DNA of 64,000 nucleotides from Pseudoalteromonas sp. NC201 (GCF_002850255.1 NZ_CP022522.1:1797125-1861124); one strand, 5' to 3'; positions 45,463 through 54,982 are shown, counted from the stretch's first letter. The notes: generated by a model not told the origin, from the letters alone. Translations and numbers: made by a program.

Positions 45463-45711
45463 ATGGATTGTAGGCTTGGTTGTGGCGCTTGTTGTATAGC
45501 ACCAAGTATTTCAACACCCATTCCCGGTATGCCAAATGGTAAACCTGCGGGGGAGCGGTGTATTCAACTAGATGAAAATAATCTGTGTAAACTGTTTAAC
45601 CAGCCAGAGCGCCCACAAGTGTGTTTGCAATTTAAGGCCATGGAAGATGTGTGCGGTGACAGTAATGAAGCAGCGATGCAGATCATCACAGAACTCGAAA
45701 TGTTGACCTAA
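45463..45711 (+). CDS. YkgJ-family cysteine-cluster protein
   Basis: 82 residues. Cysteines in CRLGCGACCIAPS at the N-terminus, then CIQLDENNLCKLF and RPQVCLQF, match the zinc/iron-chelating CxxxCxxCC family. Function is unsettled. GAGAAA precedes the ATG. Confidence 0.87.
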   Translation: MDCRLGCGACCIAPSISTPIPGMPNGKPAGERCIQLDENNLCKLFNQPERPQVCLQFKAMEDVCGDSNEAAMQIITELEMLT

Positions 45712-45739
45712 CTAGCCTCTGGTTAACTGATAAAAAAAC

Positions 45740-45769
45740 GCCCAGAAACTTACCTGCTAAGTTCTGGGC
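45740..45769 (-). terminator. Rho-independent terminator (leftward)
   Basis: On the minus strand, GCCCAGAACTTA pairs with TAAGTTTCTGGGC (one bulge) and is followed by seven T. It would terminate leftward transcription coming from rsmF, about 200 bp past its stop, and may also work rightward after the YkgJ gene. Confidence 0.75.
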
Positions 45770-45959
45770 CTAGGGAAAGGCTCAAGATTGAGCCGTGCGC
45801 TAACTAAAAACACCTTCTAAGACTGTAGGGAGAAGTAGAAAGTACTGTTAAGTTTAGTTAACCTTTCATTCTTTTTACAAATAAATGAATCATTTATTAA
45901 GTTTATATAAAACAAAGAGTTGTTCTTTATATTCATAATCGGTCTTAAAAATATCAAAA

Positions 45960-45980
45960 GGGTATATTCAGGTTATACCC
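45960..45980 (-). terminator. Hairpin overlapping the rsmF stop codon
   Basis: GGGTATA-N7-TATACCC, perfect 7-bp arms, followed on the minus strand by CTTTTG-like sequence beyond the stem (ACCCTTTTGAT). The stem includes the last codons and stop of rsmF. A weak terminator or 3' stabilising hairpin. Confidence 0.45.
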
Positions 45981-47412
45981 AAGTTATCAACAGGCCGTCT
46001 TTAATTAAATCCCGAGGCAAACTGTTTTTAACTTTGTTTTTTTGCCATTTCCCTAACCCGATGGCACTGCCACATAGCGTGAGGATCACCTCTCCCGTTA
46101 GTTTTGTCACCTCATCTAGGCGTATATCCTTGCCATTAAAGTAATCTTTAGCTTGCTCTTTTGTTAGCCCTAAAGTGTTTTTAGACGCTAAGTGGCCGAA
46201 AGTAGTGGCAAACTCATGCTCTAGTCTTACCCCATTTTTATGGGTAGTACCGATTAAAATCCCTATGCGAGAATATTTGATCTTATCTTGGATTGCTTCA
46301 AAGTTGTCAGGAAATAGCCATACCTCTTTATCGCGCTGCATCAACTTACCGTCAAGTTGGGCAATGCCAAACTGTTTGTTTAGTACAGATAACAATTGTT
46401 GAGTGGTTTTCTTGTCCAGCGCTTCAAAAGGGAAAGCGCCTTTTTTCCGCTTTGGATTTTTAACGGCAACAGAGTGTAACTTCTTAAATCGAGCAATGAA
46501 AAACCCTTCGCTATCATATAGCTGAGGCCACACATGCAAGTATCCTTCGGACGTTGTTGCTTTTTCAGCACCCTCAAATAAAGTTGATAGGTTTTCGACT
46601 GCTACTGCTTGAGGGTAATTATCAATGAGGTGTTGGCATACTTGCTGATTTTCCAATGGTGTTAATGTGCAAGTTGAATACACTAAGGTACCACCTGGCT
46701 TTAAGGCTTGAAATGCACTGTCTATCAGTTGCTTCTGCACTTGTGCTATTTCAACATTAGACTCAATGGACCAGTTTTTAAGGGCATTTGGATCCTTTCT
46801 AACAGTGCCTTCTCCAGAGCATGGTGCATCAAGCAAGATGTTATCAAAACATTCATGCATATAATCGCCAAAGATACAGCCGTCAAAATGAGATAACGCA
46901 ACATTTCGTATGCCCATACGTTTCATATTTGCCGCAAGCGCTTTGAGTCGAGATGAAGATAGCTCATTAGCGATTAGTACGCCGCGTCCATCCATGTAAG
47001 CTGCGAGTTGCGAAGTTTTCGAACCCGGTGCTGACGCCATATCCAAATTAATATCATCACTGCAGATAGTCGACTTCAATGCTGTTGGCGGCAACATAGA
47101 ACTTGCTTCTTGGACATAGATGCAGCCACCTAAATGGATATCTGTGTTGCCTATAGCAAGATTAGCTTCTTCTTGTTCACTTCTTGATATCCAAAACCCT
47201 TCCTCACACCAAGGGATCGGTTCTGCCTGCCAATCACTTTTTTCGCAGTAGGCTAAGAATTCCGTGATAGACATTTTTAGGGTGTTGACTCTGACTGCTC
47301 GGCGTAAAGGAGACTGGCACTTATCTATAAAGTCTTCGATGCTAAGGTGATCTGGTAAGTAGGTTTTTATGTCGTCTAGAAACGCGCTGGGAATATAAGT
47401 TGATTTGTCCAC
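45973..47412 (-). CDS. rsmF: 16S rRNA (cytosine-C5)-methyltransferase RsmF
   Basis: About 480 residues. [15 protein letters not shown] ... [15 protein letters not shown] at the N-terminus matches RsmF. The SAM motif [31 protein letters not shown] and the catalytic cysteine motif [11 protein letters not shown] are complete. The C-terminal PUA-like extension is present. It methylates C1407 of 16S rRNA. The GTG at 47412 gives the family N-terminus; a TTG at 47499 is possible but lies on the edge of the MITE and would add about 29 residues. Confidence 0.88.
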   Translation of the reverse strand: MDKSTYIPSAFLDDIKTYLPDHLSIEDFIDKCQSPLRRAVRVNTLKMSITEFLAYCEKSDWQAEPIPWCEEGFWISRSEQEEANLAIGNTDIHLGGCIYVQEASSMLPPTALKSTICSDDINLDMASAPGSKTSQLAAYMDGRGVLIANELSSSRLKALAANMKRMGIRNVALSHFDGCIFGDYMHECFDNILLDAPCSGEGTVRKDPNALKNWSIESNVEIAQVQKQLIDSAFQALKPGGTLVYSTCTLTPLENQQVCQHLIDNYPQAVAVENLSTLFEGAEKATTSEGYLHVWPQLYDSEGFFIARFKKLHSVAVKNPKRKKGAFPFEALDKKTTQQLLSVLNKQFGIAQLDGKLMQRDKEVWLFPDNFEAIQDKIKYSRIGILIGTTHKNGVRLEHEFATTFGHLASKNTLGLTKEQAKDYFNGKDIRLDEVTKLTGEVILTLCGSAIGLGKWQKNKVKNSLPRDLIKDGLLITWV

Positions 47413-47497
47413 GCAGTTACTCAATTTGAAAGCTTTATCACATTTTACACTTTCATGAGTGAAAAATGCATATTTGTTGTGACGATGCTGATTATTC

Positions 47498-47694
47498 AAC
47501 CTGAACTCGGGATAACAACTTGTTCTCTAGCAGTTGTTATTCCTTACTACTGCGTTAAATTTGCTTGCAATAGGCCAGCTATTGACGCACAAATTTGCCT
47601 TGTATTAAGAAATAACTTCTGGCTAGAGTGATATTACACTTTTGAACTTGGATATTTTAGTGGATTAACTCACTTCTTATCCCGGGTTCAGGTT
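47498..47694. mobile_element. 197-bp MITE-like element (copy A)
   Basis: Terminal inverted repeats AACCTGAACTCGGGATAA (47498-47515) and TTATCCCGGGTTCAGGTT (47677-47694) match at 17 of 18 positions. Nested inverted repeats (CTCTAG/CTAGAG at 47525 and 47623, AATAG/CTATT around the centre) make it a long hairpin. It encodes nothing. A related, degraded copy is at 26259. No target-site duplication is clear. Non-autonomous transposable element is the likely identity. Confidence 0.75.
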
Positions 47695-47712
47695 ATTAAG
47701 CAAAACTCATGG

Positions 47713-47741
47713 CTGACAGTAAAAGACTATAGTTATATAAT
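47713..47741 (+). promoter_or_regulatory. Sigma70-type promoter of the sigma54 regulator
   Basis: CTGACA (47713-47718) and a perfect TATAAT (47736-47741) are separated by 17 bp. A start of transcription near 47748 is expected, within the operator at 47743-47760. Confidence 0.75.
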
Positions 47742-47742
47742 G

Positions 47743-47760
47743 CTCGCGAAATGTCGCGAG
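47743..47760. promoter_or_regulatory. Palindromic operator over the regulator start site
   Basis: CTCGCGA-AATG-TCGCGAG, perfect 7-bp arms, starts two bases after the TATAAT box and runs into the ribosome site of the next gene. The same motif recurs as a pair upstream of ccoG. Negative autoregulation by promoter occlusion is inferred. Confidence 0.75.
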
Positions 47761-47767
47761 GATTGCT

Positions 47768-49195
47768 ATGTCTATTATCAAACACTTTTTGGCGGACCCT
47801 AAATTATTATTGAATGCGGTTGGAGAGGGGATCTATGGTTTTGACCTTTCTGGTAACGCTGTTTTTGTAAACCCGGCCGCAGAGCGTATGACTGGGTGGC
47901 AAAGTGATGAGCTTTTGGGGAAAAAAATACATCAGTACCATCATCATAGTCATGCAGATGGGAGTGATTATCCTGCTGATGAATGTAACATCTACAAAAC
48001 GATGTTTGATGGTAAAACACGACAGGTAACCAATGAAGTGTTCTGGCGTAAAGATGGGAGCTGTTTTCCTGTAGAATATACCTCAACCCCAATCTTTAAA
48101 GATCAGCAAATTATCGGTGCAGTCGCGATATTTCGCGATGTGTCGCAACAGCACAAAACTGAAAATGCACTAAGAGAGGCGCTGAATAAAGTTCAAGTAC
48201 TGACTGAGCAACTTAAAGATGAAAATGCCTATCTGCTAGAGACATTAAATGAAAATTGGCAAGACTCGGGTTTGGTGGGTAGTAGCGCAATATTTCAGGC
48301 TATGTTGGCGCAGCTAGAACTGGTTAGTCAGACTGACAGTACGGTATTGGTTTTAGGAGAAAACGGCACCGGTAAAGAGCTTGTTGCTAGAAATCTGCAT
48401 CGTCTTAGTGAGCGCTCATCGCAACCTTTCGTTAAAGTAAATTGCGCTGCTTTTTCACCAACCTTGATTGAATCTGAATTGTTTGGACATGAAAAAGGAG
48501 CATTTACTGGAGCGAATGAAAGACGTAAAGGACGTTTTGAGTTGGCGGATAAAGGGACCATATTTTTAGATGAAATTGGTGAGTTACCGCTAGAAGCGCA
48601 AAGCAAGTTATTACGTGTATTACAAGAGCGAGAGTTTGAGCGTGTAGGGGGAAGTAAGTCGATTCAAGTAGATATACGTATAGTCGCAGCGACCAACAGA
48701 GATTTATGGCAAATGGTCGAGGGTGGGGAGTTTAGAATGGATTTATATTATCGTTTAAACGTTTTTCCTATTCGAGTGCCTGCACTAAGGGAGCGTATAG
48801 AGGATATACCCGTATTGGCCAACAATCTCATCGTGCAGCTCAACAAAAAGCTGGGCAAGCAACTACGCGGGATCTCTAAAAAGGCTATTCATGCGTTACA
48901 GCGTTATGATTGGCCTGGCAATATTCGAGAACTCCAAAACGTGTTGGAGCGCGAAGCGATATTATCTAAAGGTCGTTTAATTGATTTATCTCAAGCACTT
49001 AACGTTACTGAGCAGCATAAATCTGAAAACGGTGAACTGACTTTAGCGCAGGCGGAAGCTGAGCACATATTAAGAGTGCTAGAAATAAGTAACTGGAAGA
49101 TCGCTGGCAGCAACGGGGCGGCTGATAAGTTAGGACTACCCGAAAGTACGCTAAGGTCGAAAATGAAAAAACTAAAAATTGCTAAGCTTTCGTGA
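47768..49195 (+). CDS. PAS-AAA-Fis sigma54-dependent transcriptional activator
   Basis: 475 residues. A PAS domain (about 8-130, [26 protein letters not shown] ... FRDVSQQ) leads to the sigma54 activator AAA+ domain (about 165-390) with Walker [10 protein letters not shown], the sigma54-contact loop GAFTGA near residue 244, Walker [12 protein letters not shown] and arginine fingers ([11 protein letters not shown]). A Fis-type HTH closes it ([15 protein letters not shown]). GAGGA lies before the ATG. There is no receiver domain, so the PAS domain is the likely sensor, perhaps of redox or a small molecule. The twin sites and a sigma54 promoter downstream point to ccoG as its target. Confidence 0.93.
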   Translation: MSIIKHFLADPKLLLNAVGEGIYGFDLSGNAVFVNPAAERMTGWQSDELLGKKIHQYHHHSHADGSDYPADECNIYKTMFDGKTRQVTNEVFWRKDGSCFPVEYTSTPIFKDQQIIGAVAIFRDVSQQHKTENALREALNKVQVLTEQLKDENAYLLETLNENWQDSGLVGSSAIFQAMLAQLELVSQTDSTVLVLGENGTGKELVARNLHRLSERSSQPFVKVNCAAFSPTLIESELFGHEKGAFTGANERRKGRFELADKGTIFLDEIGELPLEAQSKLLRVLQEREFERVGGSKSIQVDIRIVAATNRDLWQMVEGGEFRMDLYYRLNVFPIRVPALRERIEDIPVLANNLIVQLNKKLGKQLRGISKKAIHALQRYDWPGNIRELQNVLEREAILSKGRLIDLSQALNVTEQHKSENGELTLAQAEAEHILRVLEISNWKIAGSNGAADKLGLPESTLRSKMKKLKIAKLS

Positions 49196-49225
49196 TATTT
49201 CGCGCCTATTCGTGATATTTCGCGA
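49189..49225 (+). promoter_or_regulatory. Twin upstream activator sites for the sigma54 regulator
   Basis: TTCGTGATATTTCGCG occurs at 49189-49204 and again at 49209-49224, spaced 20 bp (about two helical turns). Both match the palindrome on the regulator's own promoter. They centre about 104 bp upstream of the predicted ccoG start, a normal enhancer distance. The first copy overlaps the regulator's stop codon. Confidence 0.75.
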
Positions 49226-49283
49226 TGTTGAAAATATAATAAAAATAAATACGATAAAAATCAAAGTGTTATAAACTTTCAGA

Positions 49284-49300
49284 TTGGTCTGAAAGTTGCA
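49284..49300 (+). promoter_or_regulatory. Sigma54 (-24/-12) promoter of ccoG
   Basis: TTGGTCTGAAAGTTGCA places the invariant GG (49286-49287) exactly 10 bases before GC (49298-49299), as sigma54 promoters require. The -12 half TTGCA is consensus; the -24 half is TGG without CAC. Expected start near 49312, 25 bp before the ccoG ATG. Confidence 0.75.
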
Positions 49301-49336
49301 ATATCAAACTCGTGTATTACCAATGTAGCAAATAAC

Positions 49337-50719
49337 ATGAAGTTTGATATCAAAGAAGAAGACATGATCATTAAGCCCTATAAACAAGAAGGGCCTATTT
49401 ACGTCAGAGAGCAAAAAGGTTTTTTCCAAAAAATAAGAAGAAACCTTGGCTGGTTTTTAATGTTAACTTTCGTTCTCATTCCTTGGATCCCGTACAATGA
49501 GCAGCAGGCCATCTTGCTTGATTTTGGTAAGCAGCAATTTAGGATATTTGGTGCCACCTTTCTCCCTCAAGACTTTATGATTCTAGCCTGGATTTTCATG
49601 GTGGGTGCCTTTGCTTTATTCTTTGTCACGACTTGGCTGGGTCGCGTGTGGTGTGGTTATACTTGCCCACAAACAATTTGGATGCTGATGTTCACTTGGG
49701 TTGAGCACCGAGTGGAGGGGACTCGCAACCAAAGAATAAAGTTGGACAAATCAAACTGGGATAGCAAAAAAGTCGCGAAGAAAACGGCCAAACACGCTAT
49801 TTGGTTGATAATTTCGGTGTTTACTGCCACTTCATTTATGGCCTATTTTATACCTGCAAAAGAGCTGTATCTAGACATGTTTACGCTTGAGTGGACTGGC
49901 CTTACTTCCTTCTGGGTATTTTTGTTCGCACTTTGTACCTATGGAAACGCGGGCTTTCTACGAGAGAAAATGTGTACTGTGGCATGTCCATATTCTCGTT
50001 TCCAATCGGTGATGTTTGACAAAGATACGTTAGTCGTCACTTATGATAGCGAACGTGGTGAAAATAGGGGTCGTCGTAAACGCAAAGAAGACCCAAAACA
50101 GCTGGGGCTCGGCGACTGTGTAGACTGTAATTTATGTGTTGAAGTGTGCCCCGCTGGTATTGATATTCGTAATGGCTTGCAATACGAATGCATTAACTGT
50201 GGTTTATGTATTGATGCGTGCAACGAAACGATGAATAAATTCGGCTATCAGCCAGATTTGATTAAGTATCAAAGTGAGCATCAGCAAGCGGGTAAAAAAT
50301 CCAATCCGTTTAGGTTAAAAATAGTAGGCTATGGTGCTATTACCGTATTGATAGTAGTCACTATGGTGATTTGGGCATTCAATCGAACACCAATAGAAGC
50401 TTCTGTCATTCGCGACCGTAATGCGCTTTATCGTGTTAATTATGAGGGGTTGGTCGAGAACCCATACACCTTAAGTGTAATAAACAAAACACAGCACGAT
50501 TTAACTTACACCGTGAGCTTAAAGGGACTGCCAGATGCGAAACTTACAGCTCCAATCACAACGCATATCGCTGGCGGCGACATGGCGTTAATCCCAGTAA
50601 CAGTGACCGCTGATGGCTATGAGCTTAAAGGTAAGCGCACTCCAATCCAATTCACTATAGAGTCGCAACAAGATGCCAATATTAGCATAACGAAGGACAG
50701 CTACTTCTATAAAAATTAG
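49337..50719 (+). CDS. ccoG: Cytochrome c oxidase accessory protein CcoG
   Basis: 460 residues. Several membrane helices, CGYTCPQTIW (residues about 110-119), CTVACPYSRFQ, then two [4Fe-4S] ferredoxin motifs CVDCNLCVEVCP and CINCGLCIDACN, and a C-terminal periplasmic beta domain. CcoG reduces Cu(II) for delivery to the CuB site of cbb3-type oxidases. Here it is away from ccoNOQP and stands behind a sigma54 promoter with enhancer sites. A terminator follows at 50740. The ribosome site before ATG 49337 is weak. Confidence 0.92.
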   Translation: MKFDIKEEDMIIKPYKQEGPIYVREQKGFFQKIRRNLGWFLMLTFVLIPWIPYNEQQAILLDFGKQQFRIFGATFLPQDFMILAWIFMVGAFALFFVTTWLGRVWCGYTCPQTIWMLMFTWVEHRVEGTRNQRIKLDKSNWDSKKVAKKTAKHAIWLIISVFTATSFMAYFIPAKELYLDMFTLEWTGLTSFWVFLFALCTYGNAGFLREKMCTVACPYSRFQSVMFDKDTLVVTYDSERGENRGRRKRKEDPKQLGLGDCVDCNLCVEVCPAGIDIRNGLQYECINCGLCIDACNETMNKFGYQPDLIKYQSEHQQAGKKSNPFRLKIVGYGAITVLIVVTMVIWAFNRTPIEASVIRDRNALYRVNYEGLVENPYTLSVINKTQHDLTYTVSLKGLPDAKLTAPITTHIAGGDMALIPVTVTADGYELKGKRTPIQFTIESQQDANISITKDSYFYKN

Positions 50720-50739
50720 TTTACACTCCCCCCGACTCA

Positions 50740-50769
50740 AGGCGCTTGTATTATGAAGCGCCTTTTTTT
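50740..50769 (+). terminator. Rho-independent terminator of ccoG
   Basis: AGGCGCTT (50740-50747) pairs with AAGCGCCT (50756-50763), followed by a run of six further T. Confidence 0.9.
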
Positions 50770-50873
50770 GTGTGCATATATGCACAATCTGACGCTAAAT
50801 TTATGGCTTTCTCTCTGAACTTTTAGCGTATAAGCTTACTCTTATTGAGAATGAGTTTTATTAGCTGAATATT

Positions 50874-51449
50874 ATGTTTAAAAATACATCACAACACTAT
50901 GGTTTGTTAGCCATCATCTTTCACTGGGTTAGCGCGCTTGCGGTATTTGGCATGTTTGGTCTCGGGTTGTACATGGTTGAACTCAGTTATTACGATCCTT
51001 TCTACCGTGATGGCTTACATATTCACAAAAGCATAGGAATACTGCTAGCAGCTTTGATAGTACTTAGACTGATTTGGAAGGTTACCAACCCTAGCGTGAA
51101 ACCCGAAAGCGAAGCCACTCCCATGGACAAATTGCAAAACACAATAGCACATGTCGTTCACGTCGTTTTGTATTTAGGTTTGTTTGGGCTGTTTGTCACA
51201 GGTTACTTAATTTCTACCTCAGATGGTAGAGCAATAGAGGTGTTCAACTGGTTTTCTGTTCCAGGTATTGGGGAGCTGTTTGATGAACAAAGTGATATTG
51301 CAGGCACTGTGCATTTATATATTGCTTGGGGGCTCATTGGATTAGTGGCGCTGCACATTGTGGGAGCGCTAAAACACCACTTTATTAATAAAGATTGTAC
51401 CTTAGTTCGAATGCTCAAGGTACCAAACGCTACAAAAGTTGAGGATTAA
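50874..51449 (+). CDS. Cytochrome b561
   Basis: 191 residues with four membrane helices. Heme-type histidines are visible in IIFHWVSALAVFG, GLHIHKSIGILLAALIVLRLIWK, and in the last helix (GLVALHIVGALKHHF). This is the di-heme b561 family, which moves electrons between quinol and periplasmic acceptors. The YceI gene follows 3 bp after its stop; b561-YceI pairs are common in proteobacteria. Confidence 0.9.
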   Translation: MFKNTSQHYGLLAIIFHWVSALAVFGMFGLGLYMVELSYYDPFYRDGLHIHKSIGILLAALIVLRLIWKVTNPSVKPESEATPMDKLQNTIAHVVHVVLYLGLFGLFVTGYLISTSDGRAIEVFNWFSVPGIGELFDEQSDIAGTVHLYIAWGLIGLVALHIVGALKHHFINKDCTLVRMLKVPNATKVED

Positions 51450-51452
51450 AAC

Positions 51453-52025
51453 ATGAAAAAAACAATCATTGCATTAAGCATGGCAGCTATGACCTTATCG
51501 GCCGGAGTAAATGCCGCGGATTATGTAATTGATACTAAAGGTGCACATGCCTTTGTAAACTTTAAAATTAAACATTTAGGATACAGCTGGTTGCATGGTC
51601 GATTTAATAGCTTCGAAGGCGACTTCAGCTATGATGCAAAAAACCCAAATGCGTCAAAAATCAATGTAGTGATCGATACTGCTTCTGTTGATTCGAACCA
51701 TGCAGAGCGTGATAAGCATTTGCGCGGTAATGATTTTTTAAACGTAAAAGCAAACCCTAAGGCGACTTTTAAGAGTAACTCGATTACTTTTAGCGATGAT
51801 ACAAATGCGAAGGTGAAAGGAAGCTTCACACTCAATGGGGTAACAAAGCATATCGAGTTTGATATTAAAAAAGTGGGTGAAGGTAAAGATCCATGGGGCG
51901 GCTACCGAGTTGGCTTTGAAGGTGAAACTCAGTTAAAACTTGCTGATTATGACATCGACTATGATCTAGGCCCAGCATCAACACACGTTACCATCGGTTT
52001 GCACTTAGAAGGTATTCGTAAATAA
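51453..52025 (+). CDS. YceI-family periplasmic lipid/isoprenoid-binding protein
   Basis: 190 residues with a cleaved signal peptide (about 1-21, ending VNAA). YVIDTKGAHAFVNFKIKHLGYSWLHGRF and the repeated beta pattern ending with DIDYDLGPASTHVTIGLHLEG are YceI hallmarks: a lipocalin-like barrel that binds polyisoprenoid quinones. Co-transcribed with cytochrome b561. Confidence 0.93.
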   Translation: MKKTIIALSMAAMTLSAGVNAADYVIDTKGAHAFVNFKIKHLGYSWLHGRFNSFEGDFSYDAKNPNASKINVVIDTASVDSNHAERDKHLRGNDFLNVKANPKATFKSNSITFSDDTNAKVKGSFTLNGVTKHIEFDIKKVGEGKDPWGGYRVGFEGETQLKLADYDIDYDLGPASTHVTIGLHLEGIRK

Positions 52026-52033
52026 TCTCTACT

Positions 52034-52063
52034 AGCACCACGTGTTTCTACATACGTGGTGCT
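52034..52063 (+). terminator. Hairpin terminator after the b561-yceI unit
   Basis: AGCACCACGT pairs perfectly with ACGTGGTGCT over a 10-base loop. Only a short T-run follows, so efficiency is uncertain. Confidence 0.65.
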
Positions 52064-52119
52064 GCGCTTTATATTCTAAGAGGAGCCCACTTTTCAAGCG
52101 CAATATCAGTTTTAGAAAG

Positions 52120-52950
52120 TTAGTTTTTAAAAATACTAGCTAGCTGTGGCTGAAACTGCTCTGGTAACCAACGAGACATAGCCAGTCTAAACTGTTCGTT
52201 TTTATGGGCTTGTTTTAACGCTTCGCTAATTGCAGCTATTTGTTCCTTACCAATCGCATTGTTATTACAGCCTGCATATCCAGCAGTTATCTGCGAGGCG
52301 ATACTCAATCTGACTTGTGTCAATTCATCTTGCTTATCAACATGCAATTTGTGGTAGTGGTGTTCGCTTGGGTATCCAAGTATCACGTCGACTCTTTTTT
52401 TGAGCAGCATGATAGTCAAACTCTCTAATGTATCTCTTCCTGGTCTTACAAGCACTTGCTTGGAAGGCAAACCCGCCAATAACGCATCAATTTCATGGCC
52501 AAACGATCGATTTGCCGCGACACCTACAGTTAGTCCATGCTCAGTTACGAGTTTTTCCAAATCAATTGCGCTGTTGGTAATGCCAAGTGACTGTGCAACA
52601 TCTTTCCTTAGTGCGGCAGAGGTTGATAATCCGATAGTGGAATACTCTTCACTAAAAGCGATATGTCTTTGCCGCTCGACTGTTTTATAGAGGGAGATCA
52701 TACAATATTGGTTGTTGAAATTAGAGAGCTCATGTATGGCCCTAGATGCGGGGAATACTTTATAATTAAAAGTGTAATCGGGCATCTGTTGTTGAATGAG
52801 TTTTATCAATAACTCGTCTCGTCCTTGCCCTTCCAAATCGTCAGCAAGGATATAATAAGGCGCGAAATCTATCGCAATCCAAGTTATTTGTTTTGCAAAT
52901 ACAAAACTGGATTGAAAGGCAATGAAGAGGAGTAAGATGATTTTGATCAA
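52120..52950 (-). CDS. Periplasmic solute-binding protein (SBP_bac_3-like)
   Basis: 276 residues with a signal peptide (about 1-19, FVFA). ITWIAIDFAPYYILADDLEGQGRDELLIKLIQ and the later TVGVAANRSFGHEIDALL, RVDVILGYPSE patterns fit the extracellular substrate-binding type 3 fold. No permease or ATPase is adjacent, so it may be an orphan sensor or binding protein. Confidence 0.8.
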   Translation of the reverse strand: MIKIILLLFIAFQSSFVFAKQITWIAIDFAPYYILADDLEGQGRDELLIKLIQQQMPDYTFNYKVFPASRAIHELSNFNNQYCMISLYKTVERQRHIAFSEEYSTIGLSTSAALRKDVAQSLGITNSAIDLEKLVTEHGLTVGVAANRSFGHEIDALLAGLPSKQVLVRPGRDTLESLTIMLLKKRVDVILGYPSEHHYHKLHVDKQDELTQVRLSIASQITAGYAGCNNNAIGKEQIAAISEALKQAHKNEQFRLAMSRWLPEQFQPQLASIFKN

Positions 52951-53233
52951 ATTGGGTCACTCTTGCTGAACTTACAATAAGCTTAGCATTGTTTGCGATG
53001 TTGATGATTAAATTAATGTTTATTTAATTTGTATTTAATGTTTACAGAGGTTGGCGGTATGCTAGCTTTAAAAGAAGTTTTAGTTTTGGGTAAAAGCATG
53101 CTAGCAAAGCTCAGTTAAGCGATTGAATATAGAGTTTGATTGCAGTGCGTTAATCCAAATATAAGTAGATAAGGCCACATGGCAAGGAAAGTCATAAAAG
53201 CCAATAACGATAAATTATTAATAAGGAAAACCT

Positions 53234-53821
53234 ATGGCTATATTAATCGTTACCGATATTTTCGGTCATACGGATCATATTGATCGTTTTGCTAAATCGC
53301 TTGGAAGTGACGTGCAGGTGCTTTCACCATTTATAGAAGAACCAAATAGTGTCTCAGAGTCGGATTGTTATGAGCTGTTTTTGGCTCAGTGTGGTCATCG
53401 TTTATATGCTGATAAAATATCAGCAGCGATTTCTGAATACAAACCAAAACTTATTATTGGCTTTAGTGCAGGCGGGGCTGCTGCGTGGGTTGCATTGTCT
53501 GAACAAGGTGCATCTCACTCTGTCGAGCAACTTATTGCATTTTATCCCAGCCAAATACGTAACCATCTAAATATTAAGCCCAGCTGCGATGTGTCTATCT
53601 TCTTTGCTCAAGTTGAATCTCATTTTGACGTTGAGCCCGTCATTGAGCAGTTAAAAGATAAAAAAGGGTTGAATTGTATCCGAACGCGGTATTTACACGG
53701 TTTTATGAACAAGCTTTCGGGTAACTATGACGAGTACGCATACTCGCATTATCAGTATTTTTGCCAGCGAGAAGCGCGTAACTATTTTGAGGTTGTGCAA
53801 CAAGAAGCGGAGTTTTCATAA
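53234..53821 (+). CDS. Small alpha/beta hydrolase (dienelactone-hydrolase-like)
   Basis: 195 residues. The nucleophile elbow GFSAGG has Ser78; LTVTDIFG-type first strand (VTDIFGHTDH) and the histidine in RYLHGFMNKLS complete the triad pattern, with an aspartate likely in the SHFDVEPV segment. The AAGGAAAA ribosome site is seven bases before the ATG. First of three same-direction genes with an ADC-like and a flavin oxidoreductase gene (gaps 69 and 114 bp). Substrate unknown. Confidence 0.78.
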   Translation: MAILIVTDIFGHTDHIDRFAKSLGSDVQVLSPFIEEPNSVSESDCYELFLAQCGHRLYADKISAAISEYKPKLIIGFSAGGAAAWVALSEQGASHSVEQLIAFYPSQIRNHLNIKPSCDVSIFFAQVESHFDVEPVIEQLKDKKGLNCIRTRYLHGFMNKLSGNYDEYAYSHYQYFCQREARNYFEVVQQEAEFS

Positions 53822-53890
53822 CAACATACGCAAAAGCGGCTTGAGCGAACTACACTAAACACTAACTTATCATACTTTAAGGAGTGAAAG

Positions 53891-54868
53891 ATGTATCCCG
53901 AGTTGCCTGATTATCAACATTTTTATAGTAATCCGATCGCCAAACCTCCATGCAGAATGCTAAATGCACAAATGTATGGCTTTTTTGTCAAAGGAAAAAA
54001 ATCAACAATCCAAACCTATGTTGATAAAACGCTTAATTCGGTTTCTAGTAGTGAATTTGTATTCAGGGCCCTAACCGATTGGTGCTTATTGACATTTACA
54101 GATATTGAAAATATCGCGTCAAAAGTGCCGCCATTTAGTAACTATGGATATATGCAAGAAACCGATGTCATCATCTGGTTGCCAATTCTGCAAGTCAATC
54201 TCGAAACGTTAAAGGCAGAACATCTATATTGGTATCCAGCATTTATCTCGGTCAACAACATTAACGCACTGATAAATGGTCTAGAAATATGGGGCTACAA
54301 CAAATATTTATGTCGCTACGAAATGCCTGATAACTTTGGTGACCCACTGAGCTTTTCCCTCTCTCTGGAGACCTTTAAGGAATTTGATCCCAACGTCAAA
54401 ATGGCATGGCATGAATTGTTATCCATTGAACCTGAGGATGACGGGGAGTCGTGGTTAAAAGAAGTGTTGGAAGTGGGTGAAGAAATTGCTGAGCTTTTCA
54501 AAGATTCAGTGTCTGATTTAAACGTCGATAGCCAATTTCTTAAGCAGTTCTTATCGGGTTTTACCCACCCGCAAATGGATCAAATATTATTTAAGCAGTT
54601 CCCAGATGGCCATGCCGAGAAGTCTGTATATTCGGCGGTAGTACATTCCCCTTCAGAGGTGAAGAAAATCCACAAAATTGGTTTTATCAAAGATGATTTA
54701 AGCTTGAATCTACAACGAATGGATGCGTTTCCACTCGATAAAATGTTTGGCATTCCATTAGGCAAAAGCGAGGTCAAACTACCTTACTTTGTGAAAATGG
54801 ACTTCGATCAGGCAGGAGTGGAAGAAATTGTTTCCAGTGCTCAGAGTATGGCTAATCTCCATCGTTAG
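53891..54868 (+). CDS. Acetoacetate-decarboxylase-like protein
   Basis: 325 residues. YPAFISVNNINALINGLEIWGYNKYLCRYEMP resembles the central strand-turn of the acetoacetate decarboxylase fold (the G-R-E-x-x-G-F-P-K region), and the length fits fused ADC-like proteins. The Schiff-base lysine is not certain: K at NKYL is the nearest candidate. No signal peptide. Function unknown; grouping with a flavin oxidoreductase and a hydrolase suggests one pathway. AAGGAG is in front of the ATG. Confidence 0.62.
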   Translation: MYPELPDYQHFYSNPIAKPPCRMLNAQMYGFFVKGKKSTIQTYVDKTLNSVSSSEFVFRALTDWCLLTFTDIENIASKVPPFSNYGYMQETDVIIWLPILQVNLETLKAEHLYWYPAFISVNNINALINGLEIWGYNKYLCRYEMPDNFGDPLSFSLSLETFKEFDPNVKMAWHELLSIEPEDDGESWLKEVLEVGEEIAELFKDSVSDLNVDSQFLKQFLSGFTHPQMDQILFKQFPDGHAEKSVYSAVVHSPSEVKKIHKIGFIKDDLSLNLQRMDAFPLDKMFGIPLGKSEVKLPYFVKMDFDQAGVEEIVSSAQSMANLHR

Positions 54869-54982
54869 TGTATTTGTGGCATAAAAAACACGATTTTTTA
54901 CTAAAGCGATATTTGCATGTTTAGTTGTCTTCCTATGTGGCTTTAGATGTTGCTCGTCAACAGGTTAGAAAAAGGAAGGTTT

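Noticed and set aside
50840..50862. Fur-box-like TTATTGAGAATGAGTTTTATT upstream of cytochrome b561
   Set aside because: Only one half resembles a Fur half-site; too weak to call.
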